Assembly: GCA_025356475.1 (NCBI GenBank)
Contig: JANXSX010000182.1
Span: 1-63,540 of the forward strand
From: Isosphaeraceae bacterium
GTDB lineage: Bacteria > Planctomycetota > Planctomycetia > Isosphaerales > Isosphaeraceae
Direction of reading: 5' to 3'
DNA: 63,540 bases
In this document: in pieces, positions 43,652 through 52,908 of the stretch
How positions within the stretch are numbered: the first letter of the stretch is position 1
Layout of the letters: each line of letters begins with the position of its first letter
Notes under the pieces: generated by a model
What the model saw: the letters and a program-made list of their open reading frames with translations, nothing else
The model's database searches: none
What the model was told of the DNA's origin: nothing
Made by a program: the position numbers and the translations under genes

Positions 43652-44518
43652 ATGTTCATGCTTATACTTGCTTTACTCATGAGCGGTTGCGCCCCTACGA
43701 GTCCTCATCTCACGATTTGTACGAACTGGGATCTCCAGGACCAACGTAAAGTCGAGGCGATGGCCGCAAGCGGTGGTTATCAGTTGCGTTGGGTGACTCT
43801 TGCCCCATGGTCTTCTCCTGCACAAGGCCCTGCCGGTTGTGATCTCTGGCTTCTGAAATCGCTCACACTTGAGCAAGCTTGCTTCCTTACAGCCAATCTC
43901 GATAAGAATCTTGAGTGGGCCACGACCTATGAATCTCTGGTGAGCCATGCCGGGGCGATCGAGGGCTCGGCGCGGTGGGGTGCGTACCTGAGTGACGGTC
44001 CCCAAAAGGGTTTGGCAATCTCGTTGCTCGACGACATCCGTGAGGAGTTTGGGCCAGGCCAGAATACGGGCCCACCGGGAGACAATTCCTGGATGAGTCT
44101 GCTCTCTGACCTGCTTGATTCTACGTTAGAACAAGCTCGCCCGGAACTTCGGGCTGCTGAACGGGTATTGCAGGACAATCCCCACGAGACGGCCAGACGA
44201 TGGTTGGTTGAGCCACCCCCCTGGCCTCCTGCTTCGATCAACAAACTCCACGCCAACGAATCAACTCACGACTTGGTCACGACCCTCGCAACAGAACTGG
44301 CCCCGGACCTCGAGTCTCGCCACTGGCTGCTCGCAAGCTGGGGGGGCGAGCCTCGCCCAATTGACCCGACACTCCTTAAAGAACTGGCAGGAGTTGCGGG
44401 TGGAAAGCTCATCCATGAACCACGCTTCCGCGCCTGGTTGCGGGTGGAGTGGACCAACTGGGCACGCCAGCGTTATCGACGGGTGGCGCGACTTGTGGCG
44501 CAAGGTGAAAGCCCATGA
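43652..44518 (+). CDS. Lipoprotein of an ABC-transporter-like operon (diverged binding protein)
   Basis: The 288-residue product has a lipobox (MFMLILALLMSGCAPTS, with Cys near residue 12), so it is lipid-anchored. The mature N-terminus, LTICTNWDLQDQRKVEAM followed by YQLRWVTLAPWSSPA, resembles the first strand-helix unit of iron or spermidine type solute-binding proteins, but the rest does not clearly match and is short for them. It overlaps the ATPase gene by 4 bases, and the ATPase overlaps the permease, so all three are one operon. It may bind a ligand or only couple to the transporter. The frame starts further back at 43535; the lipobox decides 43652. Confidence 0.72.
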   Translation: MFMLILALLMSGCAPTSPHLTICTNWDLQDQRKVEAMAASGGYQLRWVTLAPWSSPAQGPAGCDLWLLKSLTLEQACFLTANLDKNLEWATTYESLVSHAGAIEGSARWGAYLSDGPQKGLAISLLDDIREEFGPGQNTGPPGDNSWMSLLSDLLDSTLEQARPELRAAERVLQDNPHETARRWLVEPPPWPPASINKLHANESTHDLVTTLATELAPDLESRHWLLASWGGEPRPIDPTLLKELAGVAGGKLIHEPRFRAWLRVEWTNWARQRYRRVARLVAQGESP

Positions 44519-45621
44519 GCACCGTCAGCGTGATCAAGCTGGTCAAGCGATTCGATGGAATTGCGGTCGTTGATCTCGATGTCCCGCTCGACCTGCGATC
44601 CGGCGAGGTCCTGCACATTGTAGGCCCCTCAGGGGCGGGCAAAACGGTGCTCGCTCGGATGATTGCTGGTCTCCTGCCACTCGACGATGGCGAGATCTTC
44701 TTTGATGGCAAACTGATCAACAGTGATGCACCATTCGCTCGTAAAGTGGGCTTGATGTTGGCTGAGGATGGCCTTTGGCCGCACCTCACCGTCGCCGACA
44801 ATGTCGAGCTAGGACTCAAGGGGCGTGGGTTCGGGCGCAAAGAGCGTCGCGAAAAGGTCGAGCAGGCACTAGGATCGATGAAAATCGAGAGCCATGCAGA
44901 CCATCGCCCGGAACGATTATCACAAGCCCAGCAACGTCGGTGCGCATTCGCGCGTGCCCTGGTGATCGACCCAAATCTGCTGATTCTCGACGATCCGCTT
45001 GGAAAACTTGACGGCCCGAGTCGTGACGAGTTCCGTGAAGATCTGCGACGGGTGTTGAGTGAGGACCGCGTCACCACCCTCGTCTTGAGCGCGAATCCGC
45101 GCGACGCTTTGGCGATGGCCGAGCGGATGGCGGTCCTCGACCTTGGCCGGATCATCCAGGTGGGAACACCGCTTGATCTCTACAATCATCCCGGTAATGC
45201 GCTCGTCGCCCGTTTTCTAGGTGATGTCAACCTAATTCAAGGCCAGGTCGAAGGCCCTGGTGGTCGTGGCGAGATCGTCGTTCGTACTCCAATCGGGCGA
45301 TTGATCACGCAGGCGAACCTGGGAATGCTTGCGGCCGGCTCGCCCGTGACGCTGGCGATTCGACCTGAAGCACTCGCGATAGGGGCTCATGTCCCGATGG
45401 GTGCAAACCGATTTCCAGCGACGGTCGAGCGCCAAGTGTTTCTGGGCGAAGTACGCCAGATCCACCTCCGAGGACCTGCCGACTGGCCACTGCTGGCTCT
45501 CGCACTTCAGAGCCAGTCGGGGGGGCTTCGCGAAGGGCAGAGCCTCTCTGTCTCCATCCTCCCCGAGTTCATCATTGTCCTAGGAACTCGGCCCCAAATG
45601 GGTGAGCGCCTGCTCGCATGA
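44515..45621 (+). CDS. ABC transporter ATP-binding protein with degenerate catalytic motifs
   Basis: The 368-residue protein has the FbpC/PotA-type layout: nucleotide-binding domain (about 1-235) plus a C-terminal TOBE/MOP-like regulatory domain. Walker A is intact, GPSGAGKT at 37-44. The Q-loop Gln is Ala83 (MLAEDGLWPH), the signature reads LSQAQ (135-139) instead of LSGGQ, the catalytic Glu of Walker B is Asp160 (LLILDDP) and the H-loop His is Ala193 (LSANPRDAL). ATP binding is possible but normal hydrolysis is doubtful. It overlaps the lipoprotein (upstream) and the permease (downstream) by 4 bases each. Confidence 0.88.
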   Translation: MSTVSVIKLVKRFDGIAVVDLDVPLDLRSGEVLHIVGPSGAGKTVLARMIAGLLPLDDGEIFFDGKLINSDAPFARKVGLMLAEDGLWPHLTVADNVELGLKGRGFGRKERREKVEQALGSMKIESHADHRPERLSQAQQRRCAFARALVIDPNLLILDDPLGKLDGPSRDEFREDLRRVLSEDRVTTLVLSANPRDALAMAERMAVLDLGRIIQVGTPLDLYNHPGNALVARFLGDVNLIQGQVEGPGGRGEIVVRTPIGRLITQANLGMLAAGSPVTLAIRPEALAIGAHVPMGANRFPATVERQVFLGEVRQIHLRGPADWPLLALALQSQSGGLREGQSLSVSILPEFIIVLGTRPQMGERLLA

Positions 45622-47138
45622 ACCACCGTTTGAGAGAAACACCTGTACGTATCTTGTTCTTATCGGTTGTGCTCGCCTTGCTGGCGGGCTCGATCACTGA
45701 CCGAGGTGCGGATCAATCGCTTCGACTCACACTCTTTCCGCTGGCGTTGACCTGCTTTGACCCCCTTCTGTGGACCTGTGTTTGGGGAAGCCTGTTGGTG
45801 GCGGCACTGGCCGCCGCGTGTTCGCTGATTCTGGGTGTGGCGATCGCAATCAGCACTCAGAGTCGTTCGTATTGGGGTCGGCCAATCTTGGTCGTACTGA
45901 CGATCCTCCCGCTGGCGATCCCACCAGCAATCTCGGCTGGGGCTTGGAGGGTCTCAAACCTCTTCACACCATGGATCATCACCGACCTGGGTGGAGGTCT
46001 CGTGGATTTGACACCTTGGTTGATCTGGTTGATGGCGGCATCGATATGGGGATCGGCCTTGGTCGCGGCGTCCGCGAGTTCACGGCTGGCGCGCATTGAC
46101 AACGACTCTGTGGAACTGGCCCGTTCGCTCGGTCTCGGTCCATGGACTCGCTGGCGTGAGCTGGTCTGGCCGACGATCCGACCTGCAACGGCTCAAGCCG
46201 CGTCGATGGTCTTCAGCTTGGTCATCTTCGATCCAGGCCCACCTATTGTCCTTGGGCTGAAACGGACGCTCGCCTGGGAAACTCTTGCTTCCATGCAACG
46301 TGTTGGTGGCCTCCCTCGCGTCGCGACAATCTCCCTGGGTATGATTCTTGTCTGTACCATTGTGCATTTGATTGTCTTTCGGCCTGGCTGTGACCAGGTA
46401 CTCCTTAACAAACGCGCACGACGTAAGCCCCATCGGTCGCTCAGAGCGATCTTTGCCCTACCGCTCATGATCGTGATCTCGATGTGGTCGATCCTCTCAC
46501 TCACGGCGATCGCACTCCTTTGCGACCGTGTTATTCACATTGGTTGGAGGGCTCAAGAACTTATCGACATGCTCCGATTCGGCCTCACACAGCGAATCGT
46601 TTTCGGTACCGTGATCGGCCTTGTCTCGGTAATTGCAACGAGTCGGCTGCTGGGTCGAACTCATGGCAAGATACCCCCCGTGAGACGTCCAATGATTCCG
46701 CCACTGGCGATCGGGGTCGCGGTTGTACTGCTTAGCCAGTTCGTTGGCGATCTCTTCGGTCTGGTTCAGTCAACACGCTTGCCGACCGAGTGGACAGCCT
46801 GGCTCAGCCGATTCTCGCCGGATCTTGGGACTACGTTTTTTTTGGTTCTGACGGTCGCTTTAGCGAGCATCCCTTGGTTGTCGAGCAGGTCCGCTACCAG
46901 GACCAGACCGTTCGCTTACCCGATCCTCGTCGCATCGATCGGCGTGACCTGGGCGGCACCGACCATCGCCTTGCTGGACTTCACAAAGCTCACGACTCTG
47001 GGCGCTGACTTGTGCTTGACTTCGAACGATCCTGGCTGGTTCTGTCTACTATCCCTGCTGGCGATGGGACTCAACGTGATTCCGCTCGGAGCGTGCGCAC
47101 TCGACCGGCGATCGCATCTGGGCGATTGGATTGTCTGA
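45618..47138 (+). CDS. Two-domain ABC transporter permease (iron/thiamine type)
   Basis: The 506-residue membrane protein has about 12 hydrophobic segments, consistent with two fused permease domains as in FbpB or ThiP. In the first half the cytoplasmic EAA-type loop is visible: ARSLGLGPWTRWRELVWPTI. In the second half I do not see a comparable EAA loop (the corresponding stretch reads LASIPWLSSRSATRTRPFA). The gene follows the ATPase with a 4-base overlap and ends 8 bases before the convergent cdsA gene. With the degenerate ATPase and short lipoprotein, the whole transporter looks diverged; the substrate is unknown. Confidence 0.85.
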   Translation: MNHRLRETPVRILFLSVVLALLAGSITDRGADQSLRLTLFPLALTCFDPLLWTCVWGSLLVAALAAACSLILGVAIAISTQSRSYWGRPILVVLTILPLAIPPAISAGAWRVSNLFTPWIITDLGGGLVDLTPWLIWLMAASIWGSALVAASASSRLARIDNDSVELARSLGLGPWTRWRELVWPTIRPATAQAASMVFSLVIFDPGPPIVLGLKRTLAWETLASMQRVGGLPRVATISLGMILVCTIVHLIVFRPGCDQVLLNKRARRKPHRSLRAIFALPLMIVISMWSILSLTAIALLCDRVIHIGWRAQELIDMLRFGLTQRIVFGTVIGLVSVIATSRLLGRTHGKIPPVRRPMIPPLAIGVAVVLLSQFVGDLFGLVQSTRLPTEWTAWLSRFSPDLGTTFFLVLTVALASIPWLSSRSATRTRPFAYPILVASIGVTWAAPTIALLDFTKLTTLGADLCLTSNDPGWFCLLSLLAMGLNVIPLGACALDRRSHLGDWIV

Positions 47139-47146
47139 TCCCGGCG

Positions 47147-48064
47147 TTAGATGCCAAAGAGTAGCCAGTAGCCGTAGCCAACTGGCCCTGCGAACAAGAG
47201 CGAGTCGAGGATGTCGAGCAGTCCGCCGAAACCTGGTATGATCGTATCGGCATCTTTAACCTCGCCGTCACGTTTGATCATCGACTCCATGAGGTCGCCA
47301 AGCTGAGCAGCAGTGCCAACGACTATCCCGTAGCCGATCGTTTCTTTCCACGAGAGAACGGCCGTGTGCAGGGCCATTCGAGCGAAACCGACGACAAGCG
47401 CGGCCGCGATCACTGCGAAGATCAACCCACCAAGAGCTCCTTCAACCGTCTTACTGGGGCTAAGGACAGGCCACAACTTATGCTTGCCGAAGAGTCGGCC
47501 CACCGTATACGCGCCGGTGTCGGACCCTTTCGCGGTCGCGACCAAAATCATCAGGGGAATGACACCATGATGCGAACCGTCGAGCCATCGGTGCTGAATC
47601 ATGAAACTGCCGAGCAACCCGACATAAGCGATCGCCAAGATCGTCGATGCGATCGTCGTCATTGCGTTGCCGGGTTTGGCGAATTGGAGACTCTGACTCA
47701 AAAACGTCGCCATCAGGACCGCGACGAATGCCCAGAGGGGCCAGGCTAACGCGTTCACAGGTGCCATGGGATCGTATGAGAGGGCGTTCGGCTCGCCCAT
47801 CGGCATGCCGTTGGCGATCGCGATCACGTGAGGCCACCAGTTGGCCAAACCCACCACCAGGGTTCCGGCGATGACCGTACTGGCGGAGGGCCTCCCCACC
47901 GATGCCGTCATCAGTCCAACCATTTCACGGGCGGCCATGACCAAGGCGACAGAGGATGCAATCGCCCAGAGTGGGTACCAAGGGGCAAACCACTCGTCGA
48001 TCCAGAGCACGGCTAAAACCGCAGCGACCAGTGAGAAACCGGTCGCGAGCCTGTAACTGAGCAT
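47147..48064 (-). CDS. cdsA: Phosphatidate cytidylyltransferase
   Basis: The 305-residue membrane enzyme makes CDP-diacylglycerol from phosphatidate and CTP. It has about eight membrane segments and the family signature in its C-terminal part: SPSKTVEGALGG, then GDLMESMIKRDGEVKD and IPGFGGLLDILDSLLF. The signature Ser/Lys and the GDxxES...KR.....KD...PGHGG-like block are present (with F in place of H in PGFGG). It is the last gene of the purA-uppS-cdsA run on the minus strand; uppS and cdsA often travel together because both feed envelope lipid synthesis. Confidence 0.95.
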   Translation of the reverse strand: MLSYRLATGFSLVAAVLAVLWIDEWFAPWYPLWAIASSVALVMAAREMVGLMTASVGRPSASTVIAGTLVVGLANWWPHVIAIANGMPMGEPNALSYDPMAPVNALAWPLWAFVAVLMATFLSQSLQFAKPGNAMTTIASTILAIAYVGLLGSFMIQHRWLDGSHHGVIPLMILVATAKGSDTGAYTVGRLFGKHKLWPVLSPSKTVEGALGGLIFAVIAAALVVGFARMALHTAVLSWKETIGYGIVVGTAAQLGDLMESMIKRDGEVKDADTIIPGFGGLLDILDSLLFAGPVGYGYWLLFGI

Positions 48065-48120
48065 TCGCGGCTCTCATCGGAAGGATCGGAAAGAGGACAA
48101 TGTACCGAGAGTCACCGCGA

Positions 48121-48906
48121 CTACAAGCCACCGCCGGGAGAAGAGGCGGTCGCAGGCAATCCGCCAAATTTTCGTTCACGGCGGGCGTAGGCCACACACG
48201 CCGCAAGGAGGTCGTCGCCTCGGAAGTCGGGCCACAAGGTTTCTGTGACGAACAGCTCAGAATATGAGATCTGCCAGAGCAAATAGTTGCTCACACGCAT
48301 CTCGCCCGCCGTTCGGATCATCAGGTCGGGGTCGAGCATTCCGGCGGTCGAAAGATACGACGCGAACATCGGCTCGTCGACCTGCTCGGGTTTGAGAACC
48401 CCAGATCGAACATCCTCGGCAATCCGTCGTGCCGCGTCGGCAATCTCGGTCCTACCACCATAGTTGACCGCCAAGCAAAGGGTCATCCCCGTGTTAGATT
48501 CGGTCGCGGCCTTGGTCCGGTCGAATTCCTTGAGCACATCAACCGGAAGCCCTTCCCGACGACCGATCATGGCGAGCCGGACGTTTTGATCCATCAGCTC
48601 GTTGCGTTCGACAACCAGAAAGTGTCGAAGCAACCTCAGGAGGAATGTCAGTTCACGAGGCGGTCGTTTCCAATTCTCAACCGAGAGGCAGTAGAGGGTC
48701 AACTGGTCGAGCCCGAGCCGGCAGCCTTCCTCGACCACCGCACGGACACTCTGGATGCCTCGGCGGTGGCCCACAATCCGGGGCAAGCCCCGATTCTTGG
48801 CCCAGCGACCATTGCCATCCATGATGATTGCGATGTGACGGGGCAGCCGATCAGCAGTAAGCCCCAGGGGCTCGATTCGGGCGATTCCTTCGGGAGTGAT
48901 CATCAT
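48121..48906 (-). CDS. uppS: Undecaprenyl diphosphate synthase-type isoprenyl transferase
   Basis: The 261-residue cytoplasmic cis-prenyltransferase makes the lipid carrier for peptidoglycan and polysaccharides. Motifs: HIAIIMDGNGRWAKNRGLPR with the catalytic Asp, GHRRG, LTLYCLSVENWKRP, CLAVNYGGRTEI, and DPDLMIRTAGEMRVSNYLLW followed by YSELFVTETLWPDF. The usual RTSGE reads RTAGE. The frame extends 31 codons more into the end of purA, but the double ATG at 48906/48903 has GAGAGG upstream and matches the family start. It follows purA by 46 bases and precedes cdsA by 56 bases. Confidence 0.95.
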   Translation of the reverse strand: MMITPEGIARIEPLGLTADRLPRHIAIIMDGNGRWAKNRGLPRIVGHRRGIQSVRAVVEEGCRLGLDQLTLYCLSVENWKRPPRELTFLLRLLRHFLVVERNELMDQNVRLAMIGRREGLPVDVLKEFDRTKAATESNTGMTLCLAVNYGGRTEIADAARRIAEDVRSGVLKPEQVDEPMFASYLSTAGMLDPDLMIRTAGEMRVSNYLLWQISYSELFVTETLWPDFRGDDLLAACVAYARRERKFGGLPATASSPGGGL

Positions 48907-48952
48907 GCGCGAGGCCTCTCGCGAGAAATTGCGGACCGACTCAGGACGGAAA

Positions 48953-50242
48953 TCAAGTGACGTGAATCGTCTGGCGACGGTCAGGACCGACCGAAACAAT
49001 CGAGACCGGAACTTTCAGCTCCGTGGCCAGGAACTCAATGTAAGACTTGGCCGTCGCGGGTAACTCGTTCCAAGACCGAGCCTTGGTCAGATCTTCGCTC
49101 CAGCCGGGAAGAGTCTTGTAGACCGGTCGGCATTCGGCGAGATCATCCAGGTCAGCAGGGAAGTCGGTCACACGTTTGCCATGCTTATCTTCATAGGCGA
49201 CCGCAACTTGGATCGACTCGTGCCCACTGAGAACGTCGAGCAACATTACTGCGACCTCGGTCGCCCCACTCACACGGGCACCATGGCGGGTCGCCACGGC
49301 ATCGAACCAACCGCACCGTCGAGGCCGACCTGTCACCGTTCCATACTCGCGGCCAACCTGGCGGATCCGCTCGCCGACCGGATTATCTTGCTCGGTTGGG
49401 AACGGGCCGCCGCCGACCCGAGTGCAGTAGGCTTTGACGATTCCAATCCAACGATTAATGTGCCGAGTCGGTACCCCCGATCCAGCCGCGATTCCGGCTG
49501 CGCTCGAATTCGAGCTGGTCACGTAGGGGTAACTACCATGATCGACGTCGAGAAGTGACCCTTGAGCCCCCTCGAACATCAGACTTTTCCCGGATTCGAT
49601 CGCATGATGGAGCCAGGCGGTGGTATCGGCCACGTAGTCCCGGAGCTTCTCGCCGTAGCCTAGATACTCGTCAGCGACGGTCGGACCATCAAGGGGCGTG
49701 TAGTCGGGAAGCATGGCCGTGAGCAGTCGATTCTTATACTCGACAATCCGGGCGACATGAGACCGAAAACGCTCGGGATGGTAGAGGTCGCCGACACGAA
49801 CTCCATGGACTCGACCGACTTTATCCTTATAGCAAGGACCAATCCCGCGTCGGGTTGTGCCCAAATGGTCGGCGGTCGACGAGGATTCTTCGGTCAGGCG
49901 TTCTTCCGCAAGATGGTACGGGAGAATGACATGGGCTCGGTCACTGATGAGCAGACGCCCTTTGAAGTCGACCCCCTGGCCTGAGAGCCGCTCGACTTCC
50001 GCAAGCAAAGCCGGCGGATGGATCACGACTCCATTGCCGATGACAGCGGTAATGCCGGGGCGGAGGATTCCTGTAGGGATCAGCGAGAGCTTATAGGTAG
50101 TCCCGTCGACAACCACGGTGTGTCCCGCGTTTGCCCCACCCTGGTAGCGGACAACGGCGTCGTGCCGGTCGCAAAGCAGGTCGACGATCTTCCCCTTCGC
50201 CTCGTCGCCCCACTGAAGGCCCACGACGCAAGTCGATGGCAC
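48953..50242 (-). CDS. purA: Adenylosuccinate synthetase
   Basis: The 429-residue enzyme joins IMP and aspartate using GTP, the first step from IMP to AMP. Motifs: CVVGLQWGDEAKGKIVDLL, YQGGANAGHT, GVVIHPPAL, RGIGPCYKDK, FEGAQGSLLDVDHGSYPYVT and the CGWFDAVA block. Length is as expected. It is the first gene of the minus-strand run with uppS and cdsA. The start ATG at 50240-50242 gives MPSTCVVGLQWGDE, normal for the family, with GAG about 9 bases upstream. The carA gene lies 143 bases upstream on the same strand. Confidence 0.97.
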   Translation of the reverse strand: MPSTCVVGLQWGDEAKGKIVDLLCDRHDAVVRYQGGANAGHTVVVDGTTYKLSLIPTGILRPGITAVIGNGVVIHPPALLAEVERLSGQGVDFKGRLLISDRAHVILPYHLAEERLTEESSSTADHLGTTRRGIGPCYKDKVGRVHGVRVGDLYHPERFRSHVARIVEYKNRLLTAMLPDYTPLDGPTVADEYLGYGEKLRDYVADTTAWLHHAIESGKSLMFEGAQGSLLDVDHGSYPYVTSSNSSAAGIAAGSGVPTRHINRWIGIVKAYCTRVGGGPFPTEQDNPVGERIRQVGREYGTVTGRPRRCGWFDAVATRHGARVSGATEVAVMLLDVLSGHESIQVAVAYEDKHGKRVTDFPADLDDLAECRPVYKTLPGWSEDLTKARSWNELPATAKSYIEFLATELKVPVSIVSVGPDRRQTIHVT

Positions 50243-50385
50243 GGCTCGATGACTCCTGGAACTGGGCTCAGCCGCTAACTCGGGTGAGCCAATTGCGAAA
50301 GATAAAGGGTAATCCGCTTACTTTGCGGCGTCAAGTAAAGGGGACCGCACCAATCGGAGATGGGCGGCGTCTCCCCCCAGTCAAC

Positions 50386-51531
50386 CTATGACATCGCGAT
50401 CAAGTCGCGAAACTCTTGAAAGAGATACTGGCTATCATGCGGCCCTGCTGAGGCTTCAGGATGGTACTGGACACTCATCACGGGGAGCCGGCGGTGTCGG
50501 AGCCCCTCCAAAGTACCATCGTTCAGGTTCACGTGACTGGCCTGAACGTCGTCGGGTAAGGTCGAGGGATCGACAGCGAACCCATGATTCTGAGTGGTGA
50601 TTTCAACTTTACCGGAGCGTTCATCACGCACAGGGTGATTCGCTCCGCGATGGCCAAACTTCAACTTGAAGGTCTTGGCCCCGAAGGCTTGACCAAGGAG
50701 TTGGTGGCCCAGGCAGATGCCGAAAATCGGAATGCCTCGCGACTCCGCCGCCGTCTTCAACAAGGTTTGGAGCGTCGAGGTCGCGGCAGCGAGCGGCTCC
50801 GGGTCGCCTGGTCCGTTCGAGACGAAGATCCCGTTCGGTTCGTGCTCAAGAATTTCTTGCGAGGAAGCGCGACCAGGCAGAACCGTCACTCGAAAGCCCT
50901 GCTCGATCAGGTGACGGGGGATGTTCCACTTCATCCCAAAATCGAGCGCAACCACATGTGGGGCATCCGTTTCGGGTGGGGCTAGCTCGACTTGTGGGTA
51001 GAGAAACTCACGATGTAGACCGGGTATCCAGCTCGCTTTGTCGGCAGGCATGACCTCCCGGGTCAAGTCGCGTCCTACCAAGCCCGGAGAGGCTTTGGCT
51101 CGCTCCACGAGCCGAGCATCGTCGAGATCAACGCTGGAAAGCACGCCTTTAAGAGCACCTCGGACTCTTGTCAGGCGAACCAACTGACGAGTATCGATTC
51201 CCTCAATTCCAGGGATTCCATGCTCTTTGAGGTAGTCGTGTAACGAGCAGGTGGAACGATGGTTGCTTGAAATCCTGCTTGCTTCTCGGACCACGAAACC
51301 GCGAACCCAGGGCTTCCGGCTCTCGGCATCGTCCGGGTTGATCCCATAGTTCCCAATTTGCGGGTAGGTCATGGCCACGATCTGACCATGGTACGACGGG
51401 TCCGTCAAAATCTCCTGGTAACCGGTCATACTCGTGTTGAAAACAACTTCACCATCGGTTTCCAAATCGGCACCAAAGGAACGACCGGTCAGGACGGTCC
51501 CGTCTTCCAAGGCAAGCTTTGCTATCTTCAT
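50386..51531 (-). CDS. carA: Carbamoyl phosphate synthase small subunit
   Basis: The 381-residue glutamine-hydrolysing subunit feeds ammonia to the large subunit CarB for pyrimidines and arginine. The N-terminal domain has KLALEDGTVLTGRSFGA, VVFNTSMTGYQEILTDPSY, the GIDTRQLVRLTR segment and ISSNHRSTCSLHDYL. The C-terminal amidotransferase has FVSNGPGDPEPL, the nucleophile Cys in FGICLGHQLLG, FGHRGANHPV and the His-Glu in VQYHPEASAGPHDS. The frame extends 26 codons more upstream, but the ATG at 51531 gives the family start MKIAKLALEDG. No carB is in the window, so the two subunits are unlinked. Confidence 0.97.
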   Translation of the reverse strand: MKIAKLALEDGTVLTGRSFGADLETDGEVVFNTSMTGYQEILTDPSYHGQIVAMTYPQIGNYGINPDDAESRKPWVRGFVVREASRISSNHRSTCSLHDYLKEHGIPGIEGIDTRQLVRLTRVRGALKGVLSSVDLDDARLVERAKASPGLVGRDLTREVMPADKASWIPGLHREFLYPQVELAPPETDAPHVVALDFGMKWNIPRHLIEQGFRVTVLPGRASSQEILEHEPNGIFVSNGPGDPEPLAAATSTLQTLLKTAAESRGIPIFGICLGHQLLGQAFGAKTFKLKFGHRGANHPVRDERSGKVEITTQNHGFAVDPSTLPDDVQASHVNLNDGTLEGLRHRRLPVMSVQYHPEASAGPHDSQYLFQEFRDLIAMS

Positions 51532-51870
51532 CGAAGTGTCGTCAACGCTCCGCAAGTTTATGGGACCCCAACGACACTGATTATAGCAACTCACTTGAGG
51601 GGGCAACACTGGACGAAGTTTACGGTTTTCGACTCGGGGTTGTGACGAAGGAGCGATTCCGTGACGGCTTACCTATTTTGACGAATCCGCGCCCTCGCGT
51701 ACGCTGCCTGAGCCCGAAGGTGGATTGATCGTTTTTTGAACACATTCCCCCGATGCCGTTGTCTTTTTGGGAGACCATGCTCAAAATAAGATTTCCGAGT
51801 CGAGAGTAGGAGTCTGCAATCCTTCTCATTGAGAAGTAGGACATCCTCATCGGTCGGCGAAAGGTAGGGC
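51532..51870. other. Intergenic region between carA and phoH
   Basis: The 339 bases separate the divergent carA (minus) and phoH (plus). The region should hold both promoters, and TTGAACACATTCCCC and TTTGGGAGACCATG-like patches occur near 51735-51780, but I cannot assign boxes. CarA leaders often carry pyrimidine-sensing attenuators; I see no clear terminator hairpin here. Confidence 0.45.
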
Positions 51871-52899
51871 ATGTCGGACGCGACGATCAACTTGGACGGG
51901 CACGACGAGGAACTCTCACTCTTCGGCAACCGTGATCAATATCTCCGTCAAGTCCGTGACGCGTTGGGTGTCAAGGTCTTGGCACGGCACGGTGAGATTC
52001 GCTTAGAGGGCGAAGCGGATCGTGTCGAGCTTGCAAAGAATGTTTTTGAGACGTTGCGGGCGATCTACAAGCGAAAAAAGGCGATCCTTGCCGGCGAGGT
52101 CAGCCAGGCGATCGAGGATGCCCTTCAGATTGCGGACCCGGATCGGCCCGATACCGCAGAGATCCGGGAAGGAGGCCGATCTGTCCGCGCCAGGACAGAT
52201 GGACAGGCTCGCTACTTACGGGCACTCCGAGAGTTCGAACTTGTTTTTTGTATTGGACCGGCAGGAACTGGTAAGACTTACCTGGCTGTTGCGAACGCGG
52301 TGGCTCACCTGCGTCGCGGAACGATCAAGAAGATTATCCTAGTTCGACCGGCAGTCGAGGCGGGTGAACATCTCGGATTTCTTCCGGGAGACCTGGAAGC
52401 CAAGATCAATCCCTATCTCAGACCGCTGCTCGATGCCTTGCACGACCTGATGGACTACGACCAGATTCGCCGTTACATGGGGAACGACCTCATCGAGATC
52501 GCTCCTTTGGCGTACATGCGAGGCCGAACCTTGAATGATGCGTTTATCATCCTTGACGAAGGACAGAACGCGACTGTTCCTCAGATGAAGATGTTCTTGA
52601 CGAGAATGGGACAAAACTCCAGGATCGTTGTGACTGGCGACGTAACGCAGGTCGATCTTCCGCCGGCCACGACGAGTGGGCTTGCGGATGCCGTCGATCG
52701 GCTCTCGGGAATTACGGGGTTAGGGATCGTGGCCCTTGACCGGTCCGACATTGTCAGGCACCCTCTTGTCCAAGCGATTGTGGACGCCTACGAAATGACA
52801 GAAGCGCCTCGACCGTCCGGCTCGGCGGCGCATCCGATCACGTCACCTACCGACACGTCGGCTATCGCCGAGCGAGTCGCCCCCCCCGCCTCGGAGTAA
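51871..52899 (+). CDS. phoH: PhoH-family ATPase
   Basis: The 342-residue P-loop protein opens with a short N-terminal KH-like segment (LGVKVLARHGEIRLEGEAD), followed by the ATPase with Walker A GPAGTGKTY, LVRPAVEAGEHLGFLPGD, AYMRGRTLNDAFIILDE (Walker B) and VVTGDVTQVDLP. PhoH-family proteins are linked to RNA handling and ribosome-related RNA maturation and commonly sit beside ybeY, as here. The C-terminal 40 residues are polar. GAAAGGTAG before the ATG is a moderate ribosome site. It is the first gene of the plus-strand housekeeping run. Confidence 0.95.
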   Translation: MSDATINLDGHDEELSLFGNRDQYLRQVRDALGVKVLARHGEIRLEGEADRVELAKNVFETLRAIYKRKKAILAGEVSQAIEDALQIADPDRPDTAEIREGGRSVRARTDGQARYLRALREFELVFCIGPAGTGKTYLAVANAVAHLRRGTIKKIILVRPAVEAGEHLGFLPGDLEAKINPYLRPLLDALHDLMDYDQIRRYMGNDLIEIAPLAYMRGRTLNDAFIILDEGQNATVPQMKMFLTRMGQNSRIVVTGDVTQVDLPPATTSGLADAVDRLSGITGLGIVALDRSDIVRHPLVQAIVDAYEMTEAPRPSGSAAHPITSPTDTSAIAERVAPPASE

Positions 52900-52908
52900 G
52901 GCGGACGT

